Of a DNA stretch of 64,000 nucleotides, positions 1 to 10,950 are shown in pieces (the first letter of the stretch is position 1; each line of letters begins with the position of its first letter). The stretch spans positions 1 to 64,000 of the forward strand of contig CAJQUW010008004.1 of the NCBI GenBank assembly GCA_907163375.1. The letters run 5' to 3'. The notes beneath the pieces were generated by a model. The model had not been told where the DNA came from. It did no database searches and worked only from the letters and a program-made list of their open reading frames with translations. The stretch comes from Prostheceraeus crozeri. Its lineage: Eukaryota > Platyhelminthes > Polycladida > Euryleptidae. Both the position numbers and the translations under genes were made by a program.

Positions 1-695
1 AAAGTCTATCGACTGGCGGAGGCCCGTCACTGAAACAAGTCCAGGACTTCAACCAGGTCTCAAACATCAAAGATGAAAACAGGGATGCGGAGTCCTATCA
101 TTTTGACAGGACTCCGACTCCGACTCCGGGTGGCAAGTATATAAAACCTATTTTTTGAAAAATTAACTGGTAACCTACAATTGATCATTATAAGCTTACC
201 TGAACCTATTTTTAGTGTCGCTCAAGTTTATCAAGTTTATCAAATGTCGCTTTCAGTTGTATGCATACGACTCGACTGCTTCCGTCTTCTTGATGTGTGT
301 TTCACACGGTTTTTCTCTAGTCTCTACCAGGCAGGAAAATCCCCCATCCTTCTCCAAAAAAAGTGTACACTTTCGATTGTAATATGCGCTTTGGAGGAGA
401 CATCACACATGATTAGCGTGAGGATAAGAGGCTAATGTTCTCAAACAAACTAATATTTTACTTTTGTCTCCGATGTGACCTTTGGCGCGTAGGTGTGATC
501 GAGGCTAGGAAGGCTTGTCTTCTATACTAAATCACTGAGTAAAAAGACAATCCTTTTTCACTATCACGGTTCATTCCCTCAACTATTACAAGCTTTGCAT
601 GCACTGCTGTCTCCGTACTTTTGTTTGACGGAGAAAGTTGACATCAAGACAGTGACAGCTATATGCACGAGAATGGATCATTTGTTTGTATTATT
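1..695. other. non-coding flank, no gene recognised
   Basis: No recognisable coding sequence. A short run of repeated GACTCCG units at about 88-127 resembles, in inverted orientation, a similar run at about 4585-4670 outside the mariner-like element. It may be an older inverted repeat or merely shared low-complexity sequence. Confidence 0.4.
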
Positions 696-868
696 CAGGG
701 TGGCGCACGTAAACCGCCGGATTTTAAACTTTTATTACTCCTCAAATATTCATCCGATCGTCATGAAATTTCGACTCAAACTAGTTTGGAGTATAGGATT
801 TATGATGATTATACCTGTTGTACTGAGAATTGTCAGAAAATTCTGATTCTATTGACCGAATGACATGT
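696..868 (+). repeat. left terminal inverted repeat of mariner-like element
   Basis: Base-by-base reading shows this is the reverse complement of 4390-4562 with about five mismatches over 173 bp. Confidence 0.9.
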
Positions 869-1042
869 GCTCATTTTGTTGACATCGAAAATCTAGATCA
901 AGTTAATTAACTTAACATGAATCGTATTCTGCACAGCGAATTGTGCGCAGTCTTAAAGTGAATATTGTTCAGTTACTTCCATGTCATATGAAATACCATT
1001 CGACGATTAAATCACTATCTGAAAAGAATCGAACATAGAAGA

Positions 1043-1752
1043 ATGGATGATTATTCGGTTGCAGAACGAGCAAAATGCGCGGCTTGGCACGAATGGCTCA
1101 AGATTCCAGTGGAGGTACAAAGTCTTTATCATTCAGAGTATGGCAAGAACGCGAGAGCACCGGATGGCCGTACCATAAAGCCGTGGCACACAAACCTGTT
1201 GACCAGTGGTAGTGTGGTGACTGTCAAGCGGGACCGGTCATCTTCTGAACGAACGGAGCAGAATGTGGATCGAGTTGTGCAGCACTTCGAGGAGAACCCA
1301 AACACATCTACCCGTCGTGCATCTAATGCGCTTCATGTGAGTCGCCGCACTATCCAGCGCATCCTCCATGACTATGGATGGCATCCGTACAAGGTCCAGG
1401 TGGTGCAGCGATTACACGAAGAAGATCTGGAAAACCGAATGGAGTTCGCAGAACAGGAGCTACAGCGCATCCAAGCCAACCCGAGCCATTTAGTGGAACT
1501 ATCCTGGTCCGATGAATCTCACTTCCATCTGGATGGTGGTGTGAATCGCCACAATTGTCGCTATTGGGCCAACCAGAACCCCCATTGGATCAAGCAAGAG
1601 TCCATCTAGGCGGCAATCAGCCAATCAGGTATCTACGGACCGTTCTTCTTCGACATCTCCGTCAACAAGGATCATTATCTCAAGATGCTACAGGAGGAAT
1701 TTTGGCCAGCGGTGCAGTCGGACAGAAGAGGCAGGAGTGACATCCGTGATAG
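1043..1752 (+). pseudogene. transposase, N-terminal and central part (IS630/mariner-like)
   Basis: The first 188 codons contain a helix-turn-helix region (about residues 65-115, with SRRTIQRILHDYGW) and then the start of the DDE catalytic domain (LSWSDESHFHLDGG, with the first catalytic Asp in the WSDE motif). The family resemblance is to the IS630/mariner-like transposases common in arthropod genomes. Near 1605 the frame changes; the catalytic domain continues in another frame (IYGPFFFDISVNKDHYLKML) to about 1752, where a LINE begins. The protein resumes at about 4267. The gene is therefore broken by one frameshift and one insertion. Confidence 0.8.
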
Positions 1753-2338
1753 TGAGAGGTTGTGTTCGTCGCTCGTGTTTCCGTTATTCTGGATGTGGAG
1801 CTAATAATATCTTCCACAGTGTCAAGTTTGGAGACATTTTGGTGCAATCGATTCGTCTTGGATTGATCTGTGCAGTCGACGCTACAATTTCGTCACAGTG
1901 TGTGTGCTTCTGGATATTTTTTGCATTTTTTGTGCCCTTCAAACTCCGTCTGAATATTGATCAGTTGCAAATTACTTGGTTTGCGGTTCATCTCATGCAA
2001 TAGATAGTGTCCCGATTGTCTGGATCGTCGATTTTCGAAAGATATCTATTCTTCTTCCATTAGCTTGCACGAGAGTATCTGACAAGAATCGCCTGGTATT
2101 GTCAGCTGTGAATCATATGTTATTAAAGCAAAGGAGAAACAGTTCTCGCGCGGAAATTCTGAATTATTGATTTTTTCATGACAACCGTGACGTCATTGTC
2201 TGTTGTATTGAAAATAGTTGTTTGCGATAGAAAATAGTGGATTACCCTCCTTGTGATTCGTGCGATCTCTTCTTGTGACTTATTGTGGCATCTCGAAACT
2301 CGGTCCGTTCGAATCAAATCGTCGCCTGATTATCAATT

Positions 2339-3076
2339 ATGTCTCCCTCACCATCAAGGAAGACTCGATCTCAGTCTGTTACATTATTCGATTTGAAGAA
2401 GCTCATTGAAACAATGCGCGATGACATGATTAATGTGACAAAATCGATTGATAAATTGAACAATCATGTTGCATCAATTGAAGGGAGAATTGGAGATGTT
2501 GCTAAGGTCCAAAAAGACTTACAGGAAGAGCTTTCTAATATAAAGCAGAATATGGTGGATCAAGGAGAGATGATCTACAAGAAGCTAAAGGATGATATTG
2601 AAAATGAAATGTTTCAAGAATTTCAAAGTAGAATGACGAAGAGAAAATACATCATCATATCTGGTGTAAGTGAATCGGAAAGCGGCAACATCTCCGACAG
2701 ACAGCAGAATGACAGGGAAAGTGTTGGCAAAATTCTCACTGCTTTGGATATCAGGCAAAATGAAATTAAGGATTCATTTCGAATCGGTAAATTGATGACT
2801 GGTCGCCCTCGTCTCTTACGAGTTAAATGCAAAGATCTTAGAACGAAATCAGAGATTTTGAGAAAATCAAGAAACTTGAGAAGTGTTGATGATTTCAAAA
2901 ATGTCTACATCAATCCTGATTTAACGAGAGATCAGCAGCAAAAACAAAAACTTTTGCGAGAAGAATTGAAATGGCGTAAGACTTTAGGTGATGATGTTAT
3001 GATCTGGAAAAACAAGGTGATATTAAAAAGTGACTTACTTCCTTCAAGACACGGAAATTTTCCCGACAGATTTTAA
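2339..3076 (+). CDS. LINE ORF1 protein (coiled coil plus RRM-like)
   Basis: 245 residues. Residues about 15-90 form a heptad-rich coiled coil. From about residue 100 a domain beginning KRKYIIISGVSESESG follows, with FRIGKLMTGRPRLLRVK and later YINPDLTRDQQQKQK. This layout is the esterase-less ORF1p found in CR1-clade LINEs, an RNA-binding chaperone of the retrotransposon RNP. ORF2 follows after about 30 bp. The frame is open throughout, so this part is little decayed. Confidence 0.8.
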   Translation: MSPSPSRKTRSQSVTLFDLKKLIETMRDDMINVTKSIDKLNNHVASIEGRIGDVAKVQKDLQEELSNIKQNMVDQGEMIYKKLKDDIENEMFQEFQSRMTKRKYIIISGVSESESGNISDRQQNDRESVGKILTALDIRQNEIKDSFRIGKLMTGRPRLLRVKCKDLRTKSEILRKSRNLRSVDDFKNVYINPDLTRDQQQKQKLLREELKWRKTLGDDVMIWKNKVILKSDLLPSRHGNFPDRF

Positions 3077-3108
3077 CGAGCCATACCCTTGCATTCCCGA
3101 AACTTTTC

Positions 3109-4098
3109 TTGTCGAATGTTCGTTCAGTTATTGGTAAATTCGACGAAATATCATCCACAATAAAGTCATTGAATCCTGATCTCGCATGCCTGACTGAAAC
3201 TTGGCTTGAAAACTCAATTGACTCTTCCTCCATATGTGTAAATGGGTACTCTCTCATCAGAACAGATCGTGTGGGTAAGAAGGGTGGTGGCGTTGGAGTA
3301 TACATAAGAAAAGGCATTCCGTTTACTGTCCTCACCACTGATATAGTTCTTTCCAATTTTGTCGAATATGTCATACTTGAGCTTTCACAATGTCGAATTC
3401 TTTTGTTGTGTTTGTATATTCCACCTAATAAAAGTCAGATACTGCTACAAGAATTACGAGACAAAATCAATTATGCAATTGATGGTTACCTTACGGCGAA
3501 ACCCGAGTTCAATCTACTGATCCTTGGGGATTTCAATCAATTTGAATACACAGAATTATGTGATGATTTGAATTTGAATGACATCATCAATCAACCAACC
3601 AGAGGTATAAATGTGTTAGATCATATTTTGGTCTCGCAGAACATTTCAGATGTATACACATCTGGCTGTGTCAGGTATTACTCTCCTATGGGGAAATCTG
3701 ATCATCTTTTAATTTCTGCTATTCCCCCGAATATGTCATGTGAAACAAATCACAGCAATAGAGTACATACCGTCTATGACTACCGCACATCGAATTTACA
3801 ACGCTTATGCTCTATGCTGAGACAGACTGATTGGGATATCTTGATTCCAAGTTCACTTGATGCTAATACTATGTGCAACGTGTTTAACCATCATATCCTT
3901 CAGATTGTCAATGAATGCATTCCTCATCGCGAAGTATCAATGTCATCTACGGACAAAGATTGGCTGTCCCCACTCACAAAATCACTGATAGATCAAAGAT
4001 GGGAAGCTTGCCGAACACAAAATTGGTCTAGGTATAGGCAATTACAAATGAAAGTAAAACTTGAAATAGATCGAAGCGACTCTACATCAAACGCATGA
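3109..4098 (+). pseudogene. LINE ORF2, apurinic endonuclease domain only
   Basis: Contains the APE-type endonuclease of non-LTR retrotransposons: LSNVRSVIGKFDEI at the start, LACLTETWL (catalytic Glu), KKGGGVGVYIRKG, LLILGDFNQ (GDFN motif) and YSPMGKSDHLLIS (SDH motif). ORF2 should continue into a reverse transcriptase of several hundred residues, but the frame ends at 4098 and 3' UTR-like sequence follows. The first ATG in frame is at about 3117; the true ORF2 start may lie upstream in a now-closed frame. Confidence 0.8.
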
Positions 4099-4266
4099 AA
4101 GATGGTCAAACTGCTTGGAAGGTTGTGAATCAAATAACAGGTTTTAACAGACTTTATGTAATTTCAAACATCTAATTTTTTTGTGTATGTCATATTTGAA
4201 ATTATCATCTATTTGTAGCTATGATTTTCATTTCTGATGAAAATATACACCACTATTATTATTATC

Positions 4267-4350
4267 ATATTCATGCAGGATGGTGCACCTCCACACTGGG
4301 GACTTCCTGTGTGTGAGTGGTTGAACAAGAAGATGGCTAACAGATGGATT
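4267..4350 (+). pseudogene. transposase C-terminal fragment
   Basis: Reads FMQDGAPPHWGLPVCEWLN, the second catalytic Asp block (QDGAPPHW) of the IS630/mariner-like transposase whose upstream part ends at about 1752. Frame is lost soon afterwards. Confidence 0.8.
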
Positions 4351-4389
4351 TTACATGTTAAGATACAGTACTGCTATGTCAATTTTACT

Positions 4390-4562
4390 ACATGTCACTC
4401 GGTCAACAGAATCAGAATTTTCTGACAATTCTCAGTACAACAGGTAAAATCATCATAAATCCTATACTCCAAACTAGTTTGAGTCAAAATTTCATGACGA
4501 TCGGATGAATATTTGAGGAGTAATAAAAGTTTAAAATCCGGCGGTTTACGTGCGCCACCCTG
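4390..4562 (-). repeat. right terminal inverted repeat of mariner-like element
   Basis: Reverse complement of 696-868, ending ...GCGCCACCCTG followed by TA. Confidence 0.9.
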
Positions 4563-4740
4563 TATTTCGGGTCTAGTTATAGGCCGAAGTCCGGAGTCCT
4601 ATCACTTGATAGGACTCCGACTCCAGCAAAAATGATAGGCCTCCGGGACTCCGACTCAGCATCCCTGCATGAAAACCATAAATTCGTGACTTAGCCGGCA
4701 GACATTATGCGTCGCTGAACCGGACATTTCTGTGCGATCT

Positions 4741-5670
4741 GCAATGAGAAGTTCCCGCATCCGGACAAAATTAATGGCACCCTGAAAATTGTCATGCGTG
4801 TAGCTTAGATTGTTCTTATTAGCATATCAAAAGTCACCGTGAATCTGTCCTGTGCTCTTTGAGCAGTGTGCAGTCGGCAACAGTGTACATCAAATAGCCT
4901 CTATCAATAGAGAGATTAGTATTATTATGAAGCATCTCGCTATATTTTTCTAATTGTAAAACATCTAACAACGATGACTTTTAGTTTGTTCCCTTTCTAA
5001 AAGAAACATTGTCGAAAAGAGATTGAGGCTTGGAGGCTAAATCATGACTGAAATATGATTTCAGGTCATTCAGTTCCTTTGACACGCAGAGCATTGGATT
5101 AAAATGTAGAGTTGAGAGTTGATTGAGACTGCATCATCACAAGCTTTAATCCTGTCCCAGGCTAAAGATTGTGAAACGACTGCACTCCTATCACTCTGCT
5201 GCACCTAGCCTAGTTCTCCTAGCGCTGACCAATAATTTTCTTTATGAATGACTGATTGACGGTTCGTGCATTGTCACAATTACTTCATTTTCTGCAACTT
5301 TCCTGACTATCCATCAGATAAAAAATTGACAGGTGTATGCTATAATAAGCACCCAAAAAATATCGTTTGATAATGAAATTTTACATTTCAGGTTTCAATT
5401 GACTGTCAGCTGCACGCTCATTGGTTGACAGCGTCAGCTGATTTACATGCGCGTCACTCATAAGCCAATGCGGAATCAGAAACGATCAAAATAGTCTGTG
5501 AAAAATCTCATGCAATATGTCTACTTTCGGAGGCTGCTGCTCAAAGAGCACGACGGATTCACGGTGACTTTTGATATGCTAATAAGAACAGTCAAAGCTA
5601 CAAGCATGACAATTTTCAGGGTGCCATCAATTTTATCCGGGTAACTCATATTTTGTTCCCAGATTGCATG
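4741..5670. repeat. inverted repeat pair (arms about 4741-4866 and 5548-5670)
   Basis: The segment around GGCACCCTGAAAATTGTCATG, TTCTTATTAGCATATCAAAA and GTCACCGTGAATC at 4741-4866 reappears reverse-complemented at 5548-5670, enclosing about 0.7 kb without a coding frame. It could be a non-autonomous inverted-repeat transposon or a rearranged duplication; no target duplication was resolved. Confidence 0.6.
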
Positions 5671-7920
5671 CACTAAACAGCAATTCGGGCAAGCTACTGA
5701 TGACAAGCAACATCGCATTTCTGCCTGCTGATGGAGAAGTCTGCCTTAAAAATGAAATTAATAACATAAAAATGACAAATCTTGATTTTGAGTTACTAAA
5801 TGAACGCTGGATCATTACGTTATTGGGTGGATCAAACACGAAAGTACATGGATCTACATAAACAAATGGGATTCTACAATCTTTGACGCTCCGCAACTCA
5901 CAAGACGACTGGAATCACAACTTAGGAATTCTCGTTTTACTGATGTTGGGTGACAATCGACAAATAAAAAATGATAGACTATTTAATCAAATGATCACTG
6001 TCACCTGTGATATCATGATCATAGAAATGTGATCTGTCAGCATTAGGAAAAGTGAGATTCTGTCTCCGATGTTCTTGAGAGCCTGGTGTTCAATTTTAGC
6101 ATCAATGATTTTCACTTTTGGGAGCAGTGACATTCACGACTCCCGGAAACAAAACCCGGAAACCCTTCTCAGCCTCACATATGAAATGAAGTACGTCATG
6201 ACTTGAGACAATGAGTCTACCACACTGTCTCTTTTGAGAGACATAGAATATTTAGGGGAGACGTTAGCACCAACAACAGAATGAATGAGAGCAGAGTAAC
6301 AACGTACCTTGTAGCGTTGAAATCAATTTTGGGTGTGAGTTTTCAGACCACATTCCCGGCAACGTCAAAAGTACGTTCAATTTCCTCTCAGAAGAGTTGT
6401 TTGTTAGCCAGGTTGAACAAATTTCAGATAAATTGTCAGAAAAAATCTGTGTTAGTCACACTGTTACGCTCTCGTCGTTCCTTGCTGTTTGTAAAGTTGA
6501 AATATTACTCGCAGCTCGTAAGTTCTGTAGATAATTAGTCAATAAGATAAAGGGATATTTCATAAGATATCGCTGTTGATGAATGAAATAAAGTTACAAC
6601 TGCCGTGGTGCGTTATTCTTCAGTCCATCAGTCTGACTTTCTCTTAAACACTGCCTGAGAGACACAAGCACATAGCCCAGCCGATTATTGTATAATATCT
6701 CGAATGTATGAAGATTTTCGATTGTTCCTTCATCAGTGCGTGTACACAGGATATCATTTCTATAATTTATTAAGACACCGTTCAGCAGTCTTGAATTTGA
6801 GGAATTATTATTACGGTACATATATTTGAATGGTCACGAGGATTCTCGAGTCTCGAATGACTTGTATTTAGTTAGATGATACTTCAGATAAAGTGAATTA
6901 CAATTTAATTTTACAATAGATCTACCCAAGTGAAAAATGGGTCCTGAATTGCACATCCCGACAGATTAGGTCTGATTCATAAAGATTTCTGTAAAACTGG
7001 ACATAGGTGATAAACGTGGATTTCTGAAATAATTCTTTTTCCTTTCGGGGTCCCGGCATATGATTAAGATCTATTCTTTCACTGGCCAAATGTGTCAGCT
7101 GCCGGCTTTCTATGTGCATCCACCTACCAATGGTTTGTGCATAGAACAACCCACAGCGACAGTTATGTTCAAATGTCTTTAGCTCTTTCCCGATCATGAT
7201 ACTCATTTATTCCACAAAAGACAGTGGGTTATGTTCGAACGGACTCTTTGCTCAATAGGGTCACCCAACAACTATCGGAATGATTCTGGAATGGGTTAAA
7301 TTCAGGACCAAATTCAGACAAGAATCAAGCAATTGGACAGTTTAATGATGGACCAGGATAACACTGCTTACATAAACGGACATAGTGCAGCATCATTTCG
7401 GAAATGTGTGCACCTTCAGGATCTTCGATCAGTTTTGCGTTCATGATGTCCAATTAAGCCTATAAACCAAACTGTTCTTTTATCATCAGTTGACTGCAGC
7501 GTCTTGATGTGAAGAATGTGCTTCATGTCATAACTTTTATGGCGTTCCTCACACATCTTGCGCACTTTTCGGGCTGTTGCATTACTGGCTTTCTCACAAG
7601 TCGGTCAAATCAGATAATTGAGTTGCATAACATTCGTCGCAAAGCATCACTCGGCGCCAGTCTTCCTGTGATTGCCTCGCACCCGCGCAATTAGACAGGT
7701 CGTCCCTTCTTGGAAGCATTGGAATATGTAATGTTGATGAAATGGCACAATTTGCTAACATAATAGCATAGCAATCGAACAATCAGCAGGCAGTTCAACA
7801 TAATGCTTTTCAATGACTGTTATGTACCGGATCACACAGCTAAGATACACAGTCGATGTCAAGTTCTACAGAGAAGTTTGCGAACGCTTTTTTGTGCGCC
7901 TGTTAACTTTTTTGATAATG
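5671..7920. other. intergenic, no gene recognised
   Basis: Only short open frames without recognisable domains. I see no RNA gene and no convincing transposon termini. Confidence 0.4.
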
Positions 7921-8475
7921 ATCGGAGGGCCCAACGGTACTTGTGGGTTATCTCCCCCCCCAGGTTTATCTCCCCCAAATTTATCTAAAATCTGCAAAAA
8001 TGAATCGATCGTTACTAATCTTCGGGTACACGTATTTAATAACATTTTCTACCCACATACAAAATTTATGCAGATCAGGCAAGTACTTCCTGCATTAGAG
8101 ATGATAACGTAAAGTGCAGCGATGTCAACAGCTTGATCTGACTTGGTCTGTTCGACGCAATATCGTTACTCGTGTGTGCATTGTTCTCTCTCCCCGTTCG
8201 TCTCATTCGCTGCCATTTGAAATCTTCCACTACCTTGCCACAACTTTTTAAGAAGCATATTAAAGCTAAGCTGCGGGCATCTATGCACTTCAAGTTATCG
8301 CTCCTAATTCAAAAAGTATTTCTCCGATTTTCCCAAACTTTGGTATGTGGCTAGAGAATATCCTCACTTACGTGTGTTTAAAGTTATGTGACGATTGATT
8401 CATTTCTACGGCTTTTAGACAAATTTGAAAACGTGGGGGGGAGATAGCCCATAAGTACCGGCCCAACATCATCGA
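7921..8475. repeat. foldback (imperfect palindromic) element
   Basis: The outer arms contain TCTCCCCCCC and the reverse complement GGGGGGGAGATAGCCCATAAGTACC at about 7940-7975 and 8440-8460. Inner segments also pair: 8080-8125 against 8264-8325 (GATAACGTAAAGTGCA versus the complement of TGCACTTCAAGTTATC). The whole 555 bp can fold into a long imperfect hairpin, as in foldback or MITE-like elements. No coding content. Confidence 0.55.
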
Positions 8476-9103
8476 GAAATGTTTTTGCGAATGCTCTGGA
8501 TTCTTCGAATCTGAAGGACTCATGGCGATCGGAGTATTTTGAAGGAATTCAGAGTAACTCGCAAGCAACACACGGCTATTTTCCTATCTCTGCAAGGTAT
8601 TAGAACTTTTTTTGCCCACTTAGTAAGTTCCTGCATGTGCCATCGAATTGAATCAGTTTGCACTTCTAGCAAAGTGACACTTTTAAACAATCTAATTCTG
8701 TGCCTCGCACCTTTGGCAGATAGCAATATTTATTCATTATTATTTGCATTCTTGGAAGATACAAGTGGTTTCTTTTGTCGCTCAGATTTTAAACAAACCA
8801 CAGAAAGACGACTTCTGCCAACATTTCCTTTACTAGGTGTTCGCAATTCACATGGAGACTTGTTCGGATTTCAGTTGCACTTTTATAGGAAGTCTTTGAG
8901 TGAGAATCTTTACTTCATCAAGCAATAACTGATGCACTTAATTATATCTGTGCCAAAGACGCCACAGGATGTTCGAGGATGCGAAAGGAACAGTCCTCAA
9001 TAACATTGTGTAAATGGTAATGGATCAAAAGTGTGCCTCTCAACTTCTAAACAAGTCACAACGTCAACGAAGCAGATTTTGTACTTGTACACAAAACAGG
9101 ATA

Positions 9104-10720
9104 CAGTACTCCCCCCTGATGAGCGACCATCTTATGAACAACCACTCCGCTCCAGCGACCGCTTTGTCTGGGATAGAACGGCTTTTGCGTATAAATAGAC
9201 CTCTGAAGAAGGACTCTCCCACAAGAACGACCAGCGACCGAGTTTTGACCCATCATTTCACATCTTCCCTCCCTACAGCGACCGCTGTACTCCTAAGAAA
9301 TGAATGATCGATTTCAAAGCGCACGCATGGTAAGAGGGAGACACGGCGGACTGAGCAACAATAGCACACGAGTACATAATTCTGATCACCTGTACGAGAC
9401 GGGGATAAGATGTCCCACGGCCAGTGTGCAACTCATCACATTTTGACAATTGATGAGATGTTAGCTCTAATTTGACTGATAATGATCTAATAAAGAGTCT
9501 CTCTGAACGCACCTGAGATGTCACTTGAAGGTGTGAATGATAATTGTTCACACATTATATCATATAATTATCAGAAGCTCCAAAATAACATAATTATGTA
9601 CTCCTCAGAAATGAGCGGATCGATCTTTCAAAGCGCACGTGTCTGTGCCAGTGTCAGTTGTTAAATTAGTTCAGCCTCGCATTTCATCATCATCTTCCCG
9701 TCGTGTCGAACAGTGACCCGTCGTAGTCACGGTGTCGAACACTGTACAAAACATAGTCAAAAATAGGGACGATATCCTCTGTTGGTGGTTTGCCGGTTCC
9801 AGTGCCTCTAATTGAGTGCAAAAACGACCTTGTACAATCGGCAAACTTGACTCCAAAGTTTGGGAATGGTTCACAGAGACGAGGGCAACTAATTTACCAA
9901 TTAGCGGGATTCAAGATATAAGGCTGCAATTTTGGCTTCCTCATTGAATTTAGATTCGTTTTGTGCTAGTAATGGATGGCTCTATCGATGACAGTGTTCT
10001 CCACAATGTCAAATGTTCCGTTCTGTCTTGAGAGGCAGCCCAAGTCTCCAGCGAGATTGTTGAAGATTGGACTAAACGTCTGCCTTTTATTTGTGATGAC
10101 TTTTCCGGAGATGATATATTTGATGCAGACGAAACCGGATTGTACTTTCCAGCTCTACCAACAAGGTCAATGACTTCAAAATCTGAATCATCCCACGGCG
10201 TCAAGGCATCAAAGGCAGGAACAACTGTCCTACTTTGCTGTAGTCAAACCGGTGAGAAACTGAAGCCCTTGATTATTGGACATTTGGCAAATCCTCGTTG
10301 CTTTCGTGGTCTAAAGCCTGCTGTGCTAGGAGTGGATTATTATTTCAATAAGAAGGCTTGGATGACAGCTGTCATTTCCATTGATTGGTTTCGCAAGATG
10401 AATAATAGATTTCGTACTGAGGGTAGTATTTTTTGTAGTATTGTCAGCAGGTTAATTATGTGTAGGGCGTAGGTCTGATACATACATATAGGACTAGGTC
10501 CACTTATGCATGTACATGCATTAGCATAAATGATGCATGTAGGCCTATTATATTTTGATATGCCTATATGGCTACATGTATGTTAATGGGTAGCCAATAT
10601 TATACGGTGTTAAATTTACTTGCATATCTTCCATCATGCAATACCTCTCAACAGCGACTCCCCCGTTCGAACGACCGTTTTTTATGGATTTAACGCGGTC
10701 GCTCAAGAAGGGGATTACTG
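9104..10720 (+). mobile_element. pogo/Tigger-like DNA transposon remnant
   Basis: Short inverted ends CAGTACTCCCCCCTGATGAGCGACC (9104 on) and the complement of GCGGTCGCTCAAGAAGGGGATTACTG (to 10720) bracket a transposase fragment. A TA precedes the left end; the right flank reads TG, so the target duplication is decayed. Repeats of AGCGACC and of a TTTCAAAGCGCAC motif occur inside, in the subterminal left half. Confidence 0.65.
10029..10472 (+). pseudogene. pogo/Tigger (DDE_1, CENP-B/jerky-type) transposase fragment
   Basis: In one frame from about 10049 the translation reads IFDADETGLYFPALP (first catalytic Asp in ADETGL), then VLLCCSQTGEKLKPLIIG, PRCFRGLK and VDYYFNKKAWMT. These are characteristic blocks of the Tigger/jerky DDE domain. 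The DNA-binding N-terminus and the last catalytic residues are missing; upstream frames are broken. Confidence 0.8.
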
Positions 10721-10910
10721 TGCTACCTCTTGTTTCCTGCCTTTTGGAATTCAAACTTGCATCTTATGGCTTCTTTTATGTAATTCTTCTAATTTAGAAT
10801 TGCAAATATGTTCTTCAAAACAATGATTTTCAACATTTTTAGAGTAAATAGTCAGGAAAAATCTCAAGGTGATGCATCCTTTCTGTCCAATACTGTCTAT
10901 GTACTGTACA

Positions 10911-10914
<4 letters not shown>

Positions 10915-10948
<34 letters not shown>
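10915..10948. repeat. (TA)n microsatellite
   Basis: Uninterrupted TA dinucleotides directly at the 3' end of the minus-strand LINE that follows; probably the tail or target microsatellite of that retroelement. Confidence 0.9.

Positions 10949-10949
<1 letters not shown>

Positions 10950-10950
<1 letters not shown>

Larger units (their letters stand above)
1751..4268 (+). mobile_element. CR1/L2-like LINE inserted in the transposase, internally deleted
   Basis: The segment splits the transposase between its D-I-R-D and F-M-Q-D-G-A-P-P-H-W parts. It has a 5' region of about 590 bp, an ORF1, an ORF2 that stops after the endonuclease, and an ATT-rich tail at about 4254-4268, typical of CR1/L2-like elements. 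The reverse transcriptase is missing, so the copy is internally deleted. Boundaries are inferred from where the transposase reading breaks and resumes (a few bases uncertain). Confidence 0.75.
696..4562 (+). mobile_element. IS630/Tc1-mariner-like DNA transposon with 173-bp inverted repeats
   Basis: Two near-identical inverted repeats bound this element: 696-868 and 4390-4562, both starting CAGGGTGGCGCACGTAAACC and differing at only a few positions. It encodes a DDE transposase (1043-1752, resuming at about 4267) that is interrupted by a LINE. A TA follows the right end, as expected for Tc1/mariner/IS630 targets; no clean TA is visible at the left end. The low divergence between the repeats suggests a fairly recent insertion, but the transposase is now dead because of the inserted LINE and a frame change near 1605. 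Confidence 0.85.
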
